From assembly GCA_963766365.1 (NCBI GenBank), contig CAVXZK010000005.1, forward strand, positions 186,001 through 250,000: a stretch of DNA of 64,000 nt, read 5' to 3'. The first letter of the stretch is position 1. Each line of letters opens with the position of its first letter. The notes under the pieces are model-generated. The model worked only from the letters and a program-made list of their open reading frames with translations. It had not been told where the DNA came from and made no database searches. The position numbers and the translations under genes are program-made. Source of the DNA: JALORV01 sp963766365 (GTDB lineage: Bacteria; Pseudomonadota; Gammaproteobacteria; Burkholderiales; Burkholderiaceae_F). This document shows, piece after piece, positions 1 through 9,910 of the stretch.

Positions 1-9
1 CCTGAGGGT

Positions 10-843
10 GTGGCGCCTCTAACGCGCGCGAGGATGACGGCAACCGCGGGTGACGCGGCGCGACTCACGCGCGCGCTGAGTGCCTTGGCCTGTCTGGTGC
101 TCGGCGCCCTGACCCCCGGGCCCACGGGCGCCGAGGCGCCGCCGGCAATTGCCGCGGTCAAGTCGTCGATCGTGGCGATCGGTACCTTCCAGGCGACCCG
201 GGTCCCCCAGTTTCGCTTCCTCGGCACCGGGTTCGTCGTGGGCGACGGAACCCTGGTGGCGACGAATGCCCATGTGTTGCCAGCCAGGCTCGACGTGGGC
301 GCGGATCCTGAAGTGCTCGTCGCGGTGCTACCCGGGGAGGATCCCGCCCGACGTAGCGTGCGGAAGCTGACGCACCTGGCTGTGGACAACGAACACGACA
401 TTGCGGTGCTGAAGATGGAAGGGCAGCCGCTGCGTCCGTTGAAACTGCGCGATTCTGATTCGGTCGTCGAAGGCGAGAGCCTCCTATTCACCGGCTTTCC
501 GATCGGCGGAGTGCTCGGCCTGTTTCCTGCAACGCACCGCGCAATGGTTGCGGCGATCGCGCCGATAGCGCTGCCGTCGGCAAGCAGCCGGCAACTCGAT
601 CCGAGGGTAATCCGCCGGCTCCGTGACTCGACTGCGTTCCCGGTGTTTCAGCTGGACGCAACGGCTTTCCCCGGCAACAGCGGCAGCCCCCTGTACGACC
701 CGGCAACCGGCGAGGTGGTCGGGATTCTGAACATGGTTTTCGTCAAAGGGACCAAGGAATCCGCGCTGACGCAGCCTTCGGGCATCAGCTACGCGATCCC
801 ATCGCGTTTCTTGATCGACCTGCTCAGGAGCATTCAACGCTGA
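10..843 (+). CDS. Secreted trypsin-like serine protease (S1 family, DegP-like fold)
   Basis: This is a periplasmic or secreted serine endopeptidase of about 277 residues. Counting from the GTG at 10, the triad is His88 (in TNAHVL), Asp130 (in EHDIAVLK) and Ser224 (in PGNSGSPLYD). A hydrophobic stretch at residues 20-40 followed by GAEA looks like a signal peptide. An ATG at 34 would give a more normal signal peptide and may be the true start; the frame is also open to the window edge. No PDZ domain follows the protease domain, unlike DegP/HtrA. It lies 513 bases upstream of the EPS genes on the same strand, so a role in EPS or PEP-CTERM processing is possible but unproven. The frame is intact. 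Confidence 0.85.
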   Translation: MAPLTRARMTATAGDAARLTRALSALACLVLGALTPGPTGAEAPPAIAAVKSSIVAIGTFQATRVPQFRFLGTGFVVGDGTLVATNAHVLPARLDVGADPEVLVAVLPGEDPARRSVRKLTHLAVDNEHDIAVLKMEGQPLRPLKLRDSDSVVEGESLLFTGFPIGGVLGLFPATHRAMVAAIAPIALPSASSRQLDPRVIRRLRDSTAFPVFQLDATAFPGNSGSPLYDPATGEVVGILNMVFVKGTKESALTQPSGISYAIPSRFLIDLLRSIQR

Positions 844-1356
844 CGGCGCGAAGGTCCGGGACAGGCGAACTTGGCCTTCGTCGGATCCGGCAGGCGACTT
901 CACTCATGCTGGCAAGTGTCGTGCTTGAGACACTGCGCACGCACCCCGGTGCCCTTTGGTGCAGCTCCTGCAATAACCGACGAACAGCCGTTGCCGATCA
1001 GACCGGTCTTATATAGGCTATTCAGGCGTGCTTGCCGATAGTCCGGACACGGGAGGAGAGCCACACACAATCAGGGTTGCACGGAGTCGATGTCCCTCCG
1101 CCCGTCCCGTGGGCGCCGCGTTCGCGGTGCTCTTTCCGACTGCGAGTCAAGAGGAAAAAGCCACACCTTTCGAGCGACGGCTCGGCTGGTCAGGGCGGCG
1201 TTTCCCCCGCAGACTGTGCAGACGATGGTTCCGGGAGAGCAGGCGTCGAATGCCGCGCCCTTGTAGCACTGCTGAAACTTCGATCGTCCAGAGTACGACC
1301 ACTCAAGACCCGCCCGTCGCTTAGGCGCGCAAGGGGGCCAAAAGGAAGGAACTGCT
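844..1356. other. 513-base intergenic region upstream of the EPS locus
   Basis: I see no convincing gene here; short open frames have no recognisable motifs. The region holds two GG-N10-GC elements (at 910-925 and 957-972) that could be sigma-54 promoters. It is the natural place for the main promoter of the EPS operon. The last bases, AAGGAAGGA at 1342-1350, are the ribosome-binding site of the next gene. Confidence 0.6.
910..925 (+). promoter_or_regulatory. Candidate sigma-54 promoter, EPS locus
   Basis: The sequence TGGCAAGTGTCGTGCT has GG at 911-912 and GC at 923-924 with the required 10-base gap. It matches the consensus TGGCAC-N5-TTGCT at all but two positions. It points toward the sugar transferase start about 430 bases downstream. 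The long leader makes it uncertain. A weaker element with the same spacing lies at 957-972. Confidence 0.35.
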
Positions 1357-2758
1357 GTGATCACTGCATCGCGCCGGCCATTGCCGGTGGCTTCGTTCGC
1401 CGACATGGCGTTGTTTGCTGTGTTCTGCGTCGCCTCGATGCTGCTCGCGGTGTCAATCCAGCTCGGCCCCTACGGGAACTCGCCGCGCTCCGCCGTGCTG
1501 TTCGCGCTTGAGTTTGCGCTGGTCACGACTGCGATCGGGACGATGTTCGGCCTGTTCCGAACCGGCGAGCGCAAGACGCTCGCGGTGGTGTTCGCGCGAA
1601 CGCTGCTGGCCCTGGCGGTCGGCGTTCCCATCTGCTACGTGCTCTTCGGGCTGGTGCCACAAGGCAGCGGACCGCGCGCGGTGCTGCCGTACGCGGCGCT
1701 TGTTCACGCTGGCTGCCGTCATCCTCGTCCGGCCGATCCTGGTCGCTGTGTTCGTCAGCAGCGTTGGCGCGCGTCGGACACTGATCATCGGCACCGGCGC
1801 CGATGCGCTGGCAGTTGAGGAGATGATTGAGAAATACGGATCGCGTGGCGCCGTGGTCGTCGGATTCTTCCCGACCGGGGCCGAGGTCGAGCACAGCGCG
1901 GAGGCTGGCCCCGGGCGCGCCCCCTTGTTCCCGCCCGGGCTCAAGCTGCAGGCCATCGTCGAGCGCTTCGGCGTCAACGAGGTGATCGTCGCGGTGCGCG
2001 AGCAGCGCGGCGGCGTGCTGCCGATGAATGACCTGCTCGAGTGCCGCGTCGGCGGTGTCCCGGTCTGCGACCTGTCTGCTTTCTACGAGCGCGTGCGCGG
2101 CGAGGTGCCGATCGAGTCGCTGAAGGCGAGCTGGCTGATCTACGGCGAAGGTTTCGTGCAGAGTCCCGCTGCGCCGGCTGACCAAGCGACTGATCGGACG
2201 TGGCGTCGGCGACCACGCTGCTGTTCCTCGCGCCTGCCGGTGCTGCTGCTGGCAGCGATGGCGATCGTCATCGAGAGCGGATTTCCGATCCTGTTCACGC
2301 AGGAGCGCGTCGGCCAGGGCGGTCGCGTCTTCAACGTGCTGAAGCTGCGCACGATGCGAACCGATGCCGAAGGCGATGGCGTCGCGCGCTGGGCTACGCG
2401 CCAACGATGCACGCGTGACGCGGGTCGGCCGCATCCTGCGCAAGCTGCGCATCGACGAGCTGCCGCAGCTGATCAACGTGCTGAGCGGCGACATGAGCCT
2501 GGTCGGCCCGCGTCCCGAGCGACCGGTGTTTGTCGATCAACTGCGCGAGCAGGTTCGCTTCTACGAGTGCGCCATAGCGTGAAGCCGGGCCTGACCGGCT
2601 GGGCACAGATCCGGTATCCGTACGGTGCCTCGGTCGACGATGCGCAACGGAAGCTGCAGTTCGACCTTTACTATGTGAAGAACAACTCACTCGTGCTCGA
2701 CGCGCTGATCCTGGCCGAGACGGTGCGGGTGGTCCTGTTCGGGGAAGGGGCCCAGTAG
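1357..2758 (+). CDS. EPS-initiating undecaprenyl-phosphate sugar transferase, XrtA-associated (EpsB-like); frame broken
   Basis: This membrane enzyme transfers a sugar-1-phosphate to undecaprenyl phosphate to start the EPS repeat unit. The GTG at 1357 follows a strong AAGGAAGGA site. The N-terminal part has several membrane helices, then a nucleotide-binding-like segment (RTLIIGTGADALAVEE). The C-terminal bacterial-sugar-transferase domain shows KLRTMRTDAEGDG, RKLRIDELPQLINVLSG, SLVGPRPERP and KPGLTGWAQI. Total length of about 465 residues fits the TIGR03013 (EpsB_2) family. The frame shifts at least six times (about 1700, 2165, 2192, 2232, 2393 and 2573), each time continuing the conserved protein in another frame. 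This pattern suggests sequence errors. It is the first gene of the canonical XrtA EPS order. Confidence 0.85.
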
Positions 2759-2936
2759 CGCGCCGGTCCACCGGCCACCGCGTCCCCCGGTTCTACGGGC
2801 GGTACGGCCGGGCAGAATGCCAGTATTGCAATGCACCACCAGATTGCCGCCTGTACTAGACTGAACTTTTTGCGCGGTGCGTCCTCGGCGCGCCGCCTCG
2901 GACGCATTGACGGTCCCCCACTGGAGGGTTGAGGCC
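2759..2936. other. 178-base gap between sugar transferase and export gene
   Basis: No gene seen. A GGAGGG site at about 2922-2928 serves the next gene. A moderately AT-rich patch around 2860-2870 could hold a secondary promoter, but I could not find a well-spaced -35/-10 pair. Confidence 0.4.
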
Positions 2937-3555
2937 ATGAGGCAACCAATCGACACCATTCGCATCCTGCTTGCTCTGGTAGCAGCCGTGCTGCTTGTCG
3001 CCTGTTCGTCGAACAAATACCCGCCCGCTCCCACGGCCGCGGCGACGTCGGACTACAAGTACGTGATCGGACCGCTGGACACCGTGAACATCGTCGTCTG
3101 GCGCAATCCTGAACTGTCGATGGCCGTGCCGGTGCGTCCGGACGGCCGCATCAGCACGCCGCTGGTCGAGGACGTCCCGGCGCTGGGCAAGAATCCCGGC
3201 GAACTGGCGCGTGACCTCGAGAAGGCACTGTCGAAGTACATCCGCGACCCGGTGGTCACGGTCATCGTCAACAACTTCAACGGTCCGTCTAACGAGCAGA
3301 TCCGCATCATCGGCGAAGCCGCCAAGCCCCAGGCCGTGGCCTATCGCCAGAACATGACGGTGCTCGACGTGATGATCGCAGGTCGGCGGCCTGACGGACT
3401 TTGCGGACGGCAACAAGACCGTGCTGGTCCGCGGCTCGGAGCAGGGCAAGCAGTACAGCGTCCGGCTCGGCGACCTGGTGCGGCGCGGCGACATTTCGGC
3501 GAACGTCGACATGCGCCCGGGCGACGTGCTCATCATCCCGCAGAGCTGGTTCTAG
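2937..3555 (+). CDS. Polysaccharide export outer-membrane lipoprotein (Wza-like, XrtA-associated); one frameshift
   Basis: This is the periplasmic/outer-membrane channel component of Wza type that carries the polymer out. The start ATG at 2937 follows GGAGGG. A lipoprotein signal peptide ends in the lipobox LLVAC, placing Cys at about residue 22. Next comes the poly_export segment (YVIGPLDTVNIVVWRNPELS, VRPDGRISTPLVEDV) and a SLBB-like part (IRIIGEAAKPQAVAYRQNMT). A single indel near 3384 moves the frame; beyond it the protein continues as TVLVRGSEQGKQYSVRLGDL and MRPGDVLIIPQSWF and stops at 3555. Length of about 205 residues is right for the PEP-CTERM export family (TIGR03027). Confidence 0.85.
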
Positions 3556-3613
3556 TTGCAGCCGCACGGTATCGAGCGCGTGTTGAGCACTCAAGCAGTC
3601 TGACAGGTAGGCG

Positions 3614-5187
3614 ATGGACGAGCTTTTGCACCAGGTAATGACGGCGCTGCGCGGCATGTGGCGCCGGCGCTGGATCGGACTGGCGGTGGCCTGGGCGGTG
3701 GCGCGTGATTGGCGCGATCGTGCTGCTGCGCATTCCGGACCGCTACGAGGCCACGGCGCGGGTCTACGTCGACACCCAGACGGTGCTCAAGCCGCTGATG
3801 TCAGGCCTGGCGGTGCAGCCCAATGTCGAGGAGCAGATCTCGATGCTCGCACGCACGTTGATTGCGCGGCCGAACATCGAGAAGATCGTGCGCAGCACGG
3901 ACCTCGACATCACGGCGACGACGCAGATCGAGAAGGACCGTCTGGTCGACTCGGTGACACAGCGCATCAAGTTCGTCGGCGTCGGCCGCGAGAACATCTA
4001 CAGCATTTCCTACCAGGACGTCAACGCCGACCGCGCCAAGCGCGTCGTGCAGGACCTGCTGTCGTTGTTCGTCGAGTCAGGGGTCGGCAACAAGCGTCGC
4101 GATTCCGAGGCGGCGCGACGCTTCATCGACGAGCAGATCAAGGGCTACGAGAAGAAGCTCGAGGAGGCCGAGAACCGCGTGAAGGACTACAAGATCAAGA
4201 ACGTCGGCTTCACCGGCAACGCTGGCCAGGACTACTTCACGCGCATGAGCTGCTGTCGGAGGAGGTCTCAGAAGCAGCGCACTCGAGCTGCGCGCCGCCG
4301 AGCAGTCGCGCGACGCGCTGAAGCGCGAACTGGTCGGCGAGGACCCGGTGCTGCTGCCGGACACGGCGTGGTCGCCCGGTGCCGGACCAGACGAGCGAGC
4401 TACGACGCACGGATCGCCGACCAGAAGAAGCTGCTCGACGAGTTGCTGCGGCGTTACACCGACGAGCACCCTGACGTGGCGGCGACGCGCGCGACTGATC
4501 GCTCGCTCGAGGAACAGAAGAAGCAGGAAATCGACGCGCGCCGCAAGGCGGCGGCGGCGAACCCGAGCAAGTTCACGCGCGTCCGACCAACCCGGTATTC
4601 CAGCAGATCGAAGATTTCGCTCGCCGAGACGGAGGCGCAACGTGGCTGCTCTGCGCGCACGCGTCAGCGAAGGTGAGGCTCGGCTGGCGCAGCTCAAGGC
4701 CATTGCCGGACGGGCGCCACAGGTCGAGGCCGAGATGGCGCAGCTCGACGCGCGACTACGACGTGCTGCGCAAGAACTACGACCAGCTGGTGGCACGTCG
4801 CGAGTCGGCCTCGATTGCGGAGGACGTCGACAGCCTCGGCGCGCATGGCCGAGTTCCGCATCATCGACCCGCCGCGGATTTCGCCCAAGGCGGTCTTCCC
4901 GAACCGGCTGGCGCTGCTGCCGGTGGTGCTCGCGCTCGCGCTGGCGGCGGGCATGGCGGCGAGCGCTCGCGGTCTCGCAGATCCTGCCGACCTTCCACGA
5001 CGCGCAGGCAGGTGCGCGCTGCCACCAAGCGCGCGGTGCTCGGGACCAGTCTCGCTGCAGCCGACGCAGCCGGTCATCCAGCGCAGCGCCGACGAGCCAA
5101 CCTGGCGTTCGCGCGGGGGCGTTGCGAGCTTGGTGCTTGCTGTACGGTAGCTGGATTGACTGGGTCGCGCTGGCAGCGCGAGCCTGA
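3614..5187 (+). CDS. XrtA-associated polysaccharide chain-length determinant (Wzz/GNVR type); frame broken
   Basis: This inner-membrane polysaccharide co-polymerase sets polymer length and works with the downstream kinase. It starts MDELLHQVMTALRGMWRRRW, with a first membrane helix at about residues 22-40. It then shows the Wzz-type segment IPDRYEATARVYVDTQT and a long coiled-coil region (RFIDEQIKGYEKKLEEAENR; QKKLLDELLRRYTDEHPDV; EEQKKQEIDARRKAAA). Near the end come the proline-rich FRIIDPPRISPKAVFPNR and a second helix (LLPVVLALALAAGMA). I take the stop at 5185-5187, after LLYGSWIDWVALAARA, because the next gene's ribosome-binding site overlaps it. At least eight indels break the frame between about 3700 and 5000. 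The span of about 520 residues fits TIGR03007. Confidence 0.8.
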
Positions 5188-5198
5188 GGAGGCAGAGC

Positions 5199-6210
5199 GT
5201 GAGCATCATTGAACAGGCCGCCAAGCGACTCGAGCAACTGCGGCAGTCCGGCGTCGAGGTCGACGCCGGCGCGGCCCAGGCCGACGCGGTGCCGGCCACC
5301 GGACCGGCACCCGAACGCGCGTGCCGCTGCGGGTGATCAAGGAACTCGAGGCACGACAGGCGCCGGTGATGCGGCGAGGTCGCCGGCGACGGCCGGTGAC
5401 GCCGTCCGCCGGAAGCTGGCATCGCCGCCGCCGCGGCCCGGTGCCCTGGCGGCGCGGCCGCGGCCGATGCGCGGGCAGTCGAAATCGACCTCGCGCGACT
5501 GTCGGCCGAGCGGCTACATCACGCCGACAGGCGCCGCGCTCCCGGCTGGCCGAGGAGTTCCGCGTCATCAAGCGGCCGCTGCTCAACAACATCCGCGGCA
5601 AGTCGGCGGCGCCGGTGTCGCAATGCGAACCGCATCATGGTCACCAGTGCGGTGCCGGGCGAGGGCAAGACGTTCGTGTCGCTCAACCTCGCGATGAGCC
5701 TGGCGATGGAACTCGACACGGAAGTGCTGCTGGTCGACGCGGACGCCACAGCGTCCGGCGCGTGCTCGAGCGGCTCGGGCTGCCGCCCTCGAAGGGCCTG
5801 CTCGACTTGCTTGTCGAATCCGGACCTGTCGATCGACTCGGTCGTCCTGTCGACCAACGTCGATCGTCTGTCGGTCCTGCCGGCCGGGACGCCGCAGGCG
5901 CAGTCGACCGAACTGCTGGCCAGCGACGCGCATGAACCGCCTCGTCGACCGGCTGGACGTCGGACGACCCGCGACGGATCGTCCTGTTCGACACGCCGCC
6001 GCTGCTGGCGTGCCTCCGAATCCCGCGTGCTCGCGGCGCACATGGGCCAGGTCATCGTGGTCGATCGCGGCGGACGATACGCCGCAGGGAACGGTTGCCG
6101 AGGCGCTCGCGACCGTGGAGAACTGCCCCGTGGTGTTCACGCTGCTCAACCGGGTGTCGCCCGCCGACCGCGGCCACTACTACGGATCGTACGGCTCCTA
6201 CGCCCACTGA
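5199..6210 (+). CDS. XrtA-associated BY-type tyrosine autokinase; frame broken
   Basis: This is a cytoplasmic ATPase/kinase that partners the chain-length protein and regulates polymerisation by autophosphorylation. The GTG at 5199 follows GAGGAGG and gives SIIEQAAKRLEQLRQSGVEV, the usual start of this family. Further on come RLAEEFRVIKRPLLNNIRGK, the Walker A motif TSAVPGEGKTFVSLNLAMS, Walker A-prime VLLVDAD and the Walker B-like segment IVLFDTPPLL. The C-terminus GHYYGSYGSYAH is the short tyrosine cluster used for autophosphorylation. At least eight indels (about 5320 to 6085) break the frame. The span of about 336 residues is a little longer than usual for TIGR03018, owing to a proline/alanine-rich linker after the N-terminal helix. 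Confidence 0.82.
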
Positions 6211-6234
6211 GGGCTGGCGCCCAGCGTAATCCCC

Positions 6235-7881
6235 ATGCGCCGTCCGCAGCCCAGGGACCGAGGCCGCCGAGCAAGCCTCGGGATCGCGGCGCCGGTTTAC
6301 AGACTGGCCGCGCTCGCGATCGCGGGGTGCATGCAGCCCGCGGCGGCGCAGTCACTGCCGACTGGCGCGGAATACCAGATCGGACCTCCACTTTCGACGA
6401 TTGCGGAGCCGCGGCGCGGAATCCAGGGATGGGCGACCGAGACGAGTTTTACCGCCCAGGCCACGCTGACCAACAATGCCAACTATGGTGACTCGAGCGG
6501 TCCGGCAGGGGGACCTCATCCTGGAATTCATCCCGGCGCTGAACTTCAACCGCGTAGGGCGGGCGCTTCCGCGTCGACGGTTTCGTCGCGCTCGACATGC
6601 TCGCCTACGTCGACGGCACCCAGGTGAGCAGCATCCTGCCTACGCGCCAATGTCCTGGCCAACCTGGAGGCGATCGACAACCTCTTCTTCATCGATGCCT
6701 CGCTCTCCGTCGACCAGTCGGTCGAGAATCCATTCCTGCCGAGCTCCGGCGTCGTCGACCAACAATCTCTACACCACCTCGACAGGTTCGGCTGGCGCCT
6801 TACTTCAAGGGCAACATCGGACCGAACGTGAGCTGGCTGGTCCGCAGCGACATGACCTACACGTGGACGTCGCAGTCGGATGCGCCGCTTGAGAACGCGT
6901 ATTACGTGCGCAATCTGGCCGAGGTCGTGCGCACGCCGACTCCGTTCGGACTGACCCTGCGGCTGACCAACGACTTCACGCGCATCCAGGACCAGATACA
7001 GCCCGACCAGACGCTGAACACCGCCTTGGCGCATCTTCGACTACGCCGTATCGCCGCAGCTCAGTTCTGGTCGTGCGCGGCGGATACGAGAACGACGACC
7101 TATACGGCCGAAGAGACGTCCGGGCCGATTTACGGGGGCAACCTGTCGTGGCGGCCGTCGCCGCTGACGAGTCTGGTGGGCTACTGGGAGCAGCGCTTCT
7201 ACGGGCCGAGCTACCAGTTCCAGGCGTCGCACCGCCAGCGTCGACTCGCGTCTTCCTTCAGTGGATACCGGACCATCACAACGTATCCGCAGGTGTTGTT
7301 CCAGATCCCGCCCACCTCGAGCGTGGCAGGGCTGCTCGATGCGATCCTGATCGCGCGTTTTCCGGATCCGGTCGAACGCGCTCAGGCGGCGCAGGACCTG
7401 ATCACGCGCCAGGGTCTGCCGGAGTCGCTGCCTCAGGGCGCGTACGTGTATAACCAGAGCGCCAATATTCTGACGGGATACAACGCCAACTGGGCGCTCA
7501 TCGGCACGCGCAACACGCTCGCGTTGAACCTGTATTACCTGAAGACCGAGTATCTGCCGGATGCCCGGGTCCCGCCAAGCTTCCTGGCGATCAACAACAA
7601 CATCCAGCAGGGCGGTGCGTTGACGCTCAGCCACCTGCTTCACGCCAGTGGTCTCGCTCAACGGCACGCTCGGCACCCAATACACTCGCGGCTTCGGAGT
7701 GAACGAGGGGCTCAAGTCGCGGGAGAACCTGGCCAGCCTGCAGACCAACTGGCAGATGAGTCCGCGCAGTACCTTGTTCGTCGGTGCGCGCTACCAGGTC
7801 CAGTCCGACGCCAACGCGACGATTCCCGGTTACGAGTCCAGCGAATTCGCGGTGTTCGCCGGGCTCTTCCACCGGCTGTAG
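6235..7881 (+). CDS. PEP-CTERM/XrtA-associated outer-membrane beta-barrel protein; frame broken
   Basis: This predicted outer-membrane porin-like protein of the XrtA EPS system (TIGR03016-type) may form the polymer exit pore. It has a signal peptide ending in QPAAAQ (about residue 41). The body is rich in alternating aromatic and polar strands, for example ETSFTAQATLTNNANYGDSS, LILEFIPALNFNRVG, VSWLVRSDMTYTWTSQSD, LTSLVGYWEQRFYGPSYQ and STLFVGARYQVQS. The last strand ends FAVFAGLFHRL, close to the terminal aromatic signature of barrel proteins. At least seven indels (about 6497 to 7640) break the frame. It follows the kinase after 24 bases and is followed by the ATPase after 10. Confidence 0.78.
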
Positions 7882-7891
7882 GAACCGACGC

Positions 7892-8957
7892 ATGTACGAA
7901 GACTTCTACGGCCTGTCTGGCAAGCCCTTCCAGCTCAGCCCGGACCCGTCGTTCTACTTCGGCAGCAAGGGCCATTCGAGCGCCTACTCGTACCTCAAAT
8001 ACGGCGTCTACCAGGGCGAGGGCTTCCTCGTCATCACCGGCGAGGTTGGCGCCGGCAAGACCACGCTGGTGCGCGCGCTGCTCGAAGAACTCGACGCCAA
8101 TGCCATCGTCGCGGCGCAGATCGTCAGCACGCAGCTCGACGCCGACGACCTGCTGCGTTCGGTGGCCAAGGCCTTCGGCATCCGCGTCGCGCAGGACGAC
8201 AAGGCCAACGTGCTCGCGTCGATCGAGGCGTTCCTGCTGATGCTGTTCCAGCAGAAGCAAGCGTGCTCTGCTGGTGATCGACGAGGCGCAGAACCTGAAT
8301 GCGCGGTGCGATCGAAGAACTGCGCATGCTGTCGAACTTCCAGTACGGCGACCATGCGCTGCTGCAGAGCTTCCTCGTTGGGCAGCCGGAACTGCGCACC
8401 TGATGCGCTCGCCGGCGATGGAACAGTTCCGGCAGCGCGTCATCGCTTCGTACCACCTCGGTCCGCTCGACGAGACGGAGACGCGCGGCTACATCGAGCA
8501 TCGACTGAACCGTGTGGGGTGGAAGGGTGACCCGGCCTTCGAAGCGACGGCGATCCATGCGATCTTCGTCGCCGCCGGTGGCATACCCCGGCGCATCAAC
8601 GCCATCTGCAACCGCCTGATGCTGGCGGGTTTTCTCGGCGGACAGCATGTATTTGGGGCGCCGGAGATCCGGGCCGTGGCCGAGGAGATCACCAACGAGC
8701 TCGGGCCGCAGGCCGTGGTCACGCCGGTGCGCGAGGCCCCTGCCACGGCCGTGCGCCAGGAGCGCAACCCTGACCTCGTGGGCAATGTTCGCAAGCTGCT
8801 GAACATGGCTGAACGCGTGGACAAGCTGGAGCGCGACGTCGGCGAATTGCTGACACTGGTTCGCGTTCTCGTCGAGCCGGAGCGTGCGCTCCCTGAGGAG
8901 CTGGCGCCACAGGAGTCGCCGCGGCGGCGGCGCAAGTCGTCGCCGACAACGCAATGA
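7892..8957 (+). CDS. XrtA-associated AAA ATPase (ExeA/GspA-like); three frameshifts
   Basis: This is a cytoplasmic AAA-type ATPase of the TIGR03015 family found in nearly every XrtA EPS locus; its exact role is unknown. The start MYEDFYGLSGKPFQLSPDPS is typical. Walker A is TGEVGAGKTTLVRAL (about residues 49-63) and Walker B is LLVIDEAQNLN. Sensor and AAA-lid sequences follow (YIEHRLNRVGW, IPRRINAICNRLMLAGF). The C-terminal 100 residues form a short coiled coil (VRKLLNMAERVDKLERDVGE). The frame breaks near 8262, 8308 and 8400, inside Walker B and just after it. The stop overlaps the next start by ATGA. Confidence 0.85.
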
Positions 8958-9910
8958 CAACTCCCGCCGTAACCCGCGATGCGACTCTGCTGACCCGTGC
9001 CGGCGACGGAACGGGGCGCGATGCGTCGGCGATTAGCAGCCGTGTCGCGCGGGAAGACCGTTCACACGGCGCGCGCCAGATCGTCAATGTGCTGACGGTC
9101 GACGTCGAGGATTATTTCCAGGTGTCCGCCCTGGCGCCCCACATCGAGCGTCACCGCTGGGACTCGATGGAATGCCGAGTCGAGCGAAACATTGACCGGC
9201 TGCTGGGTCTGTTCGACGCCCGCGGTGCGAGCGCGACGTTCTTCACGCTGGGCTGGATCGCCGAGCGCTACCCGGCGATGGTGCGTCGAGTCGTCGAGCA
9301 CGGCCACGAGCTGGCGAGTCACGGGCAATCGCACCTGCGTGCCAGCGACCAGTCGCATGCCGAGTTCCGTGCGGACGTCGAAGGCGCGAGGCGCAAGCTC
9401 GAGGACATCGCCGGTGTTGCCGTTCGCGGCTACCGCGCCCCGAGCTTTTCGATCGGCCGCGGCAACCTGTGGGCCTTCGACTGCCTCGCCGAGGCCGGCT
9501 ACGCCTACAGCTCGAGCGTCTACCCGGTGCGGCACGACCACTACGGCATGCCCGAGGCGCCGCGCTTCGCCTTCCGTGCGCACAATGGCCTGCTCGAATT
9601 GCCGATCACGACGACGCGTGTGCTGTCACGCAATCTGCCAGCCGGCGGCGGCGGGTTCTTCCGCCTGCTTCCTTACCGTGCGTCGCGCTGGGCCATCGAG
9701 CGCGTGAACCGCGTTGACCGGCAGCCAGCGATCTTCTACTTCCACCCGTGGGAGATCGACCCGCAGCAGCCTCGCGTCAGCGGTGTCAGCGCCAGGACCC
9801 GCTTCCGTCACTACCTGAATCTCGACCGTACCGAAGCGCGCCTGAACCGGCTTCTGGCCGACTTCCGCTGGGACCGCATCGACCGGGTGTTCGAGATCGA
9901 CGCGGCGTGA
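8954..9910 (+). CDS. XrtA-associated polysaccharide deacetylase (NodB fold)
   Basis: This predicted carbohydrate esterase of family 4 removes acetyl groups from N-acetylated sugars of the EPS. The frame is intact, 318 residues. The start overlaps the ATPase stop (ATGA at 8954). After a variable N-terminal tail of about 42 residues, the NodB domain shows the motif-1 sequence LTVDVEDYF (Asp50, Asp53), the metal-binding His pair His123 and His127 in ELASHGQSH, and RGYRAPSFSI. A C-terminal segment (FYFHPWEIDPQQPR) carries a conserved His-Pro-Trp. The layout fits TIGR03006. No signal peptide is visible, so it may act in the cytoplasm or use an unusual export route, as for other members. Confidence 0.88.
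   Translation: MTTPAVTRDATLLTRAGDGTGRDASAISSRVAREDRSHGARQIVNVLTVDVEDYFQVSALAPHIERHRWDSMECRVERNIDRLLGLFDARGASATFFTLGWIAERYPAMVRRVVEHGHELASHGQSHLRASDQSHAEFRADVEGARRKLEDIAGVAVRGYRAPSFSIGRGNLWAFDCLAEAGYAYSSSVYPVRHDHYGMPEAPRFAFRAHNGLLELPITTTRVLSRNLPAGGGGFFRLLPYRASRWAIERVNRVDRQPAIFYFHPWEIDPQQPRVSGVSARTRFRHYLNLDRTEARLNRLLADFRWDRIDRVFEIDAA

Noticed and set aside
1028..1511. Plus-strand open frames before the sugar transferase
   Set aside because: They lack ribosome-binding sites and recognisable sequence, and run into the sugar transferase in another frame.
4077..5237. A 386-codon minus-strand open frame opposite the chain-length gene
   Set aside because: The sense strand carries Wzz-type sequence in pieces; the antisense frame stays open only because of GC-rich codons and its product is Arg/Ala/Ser-rich.
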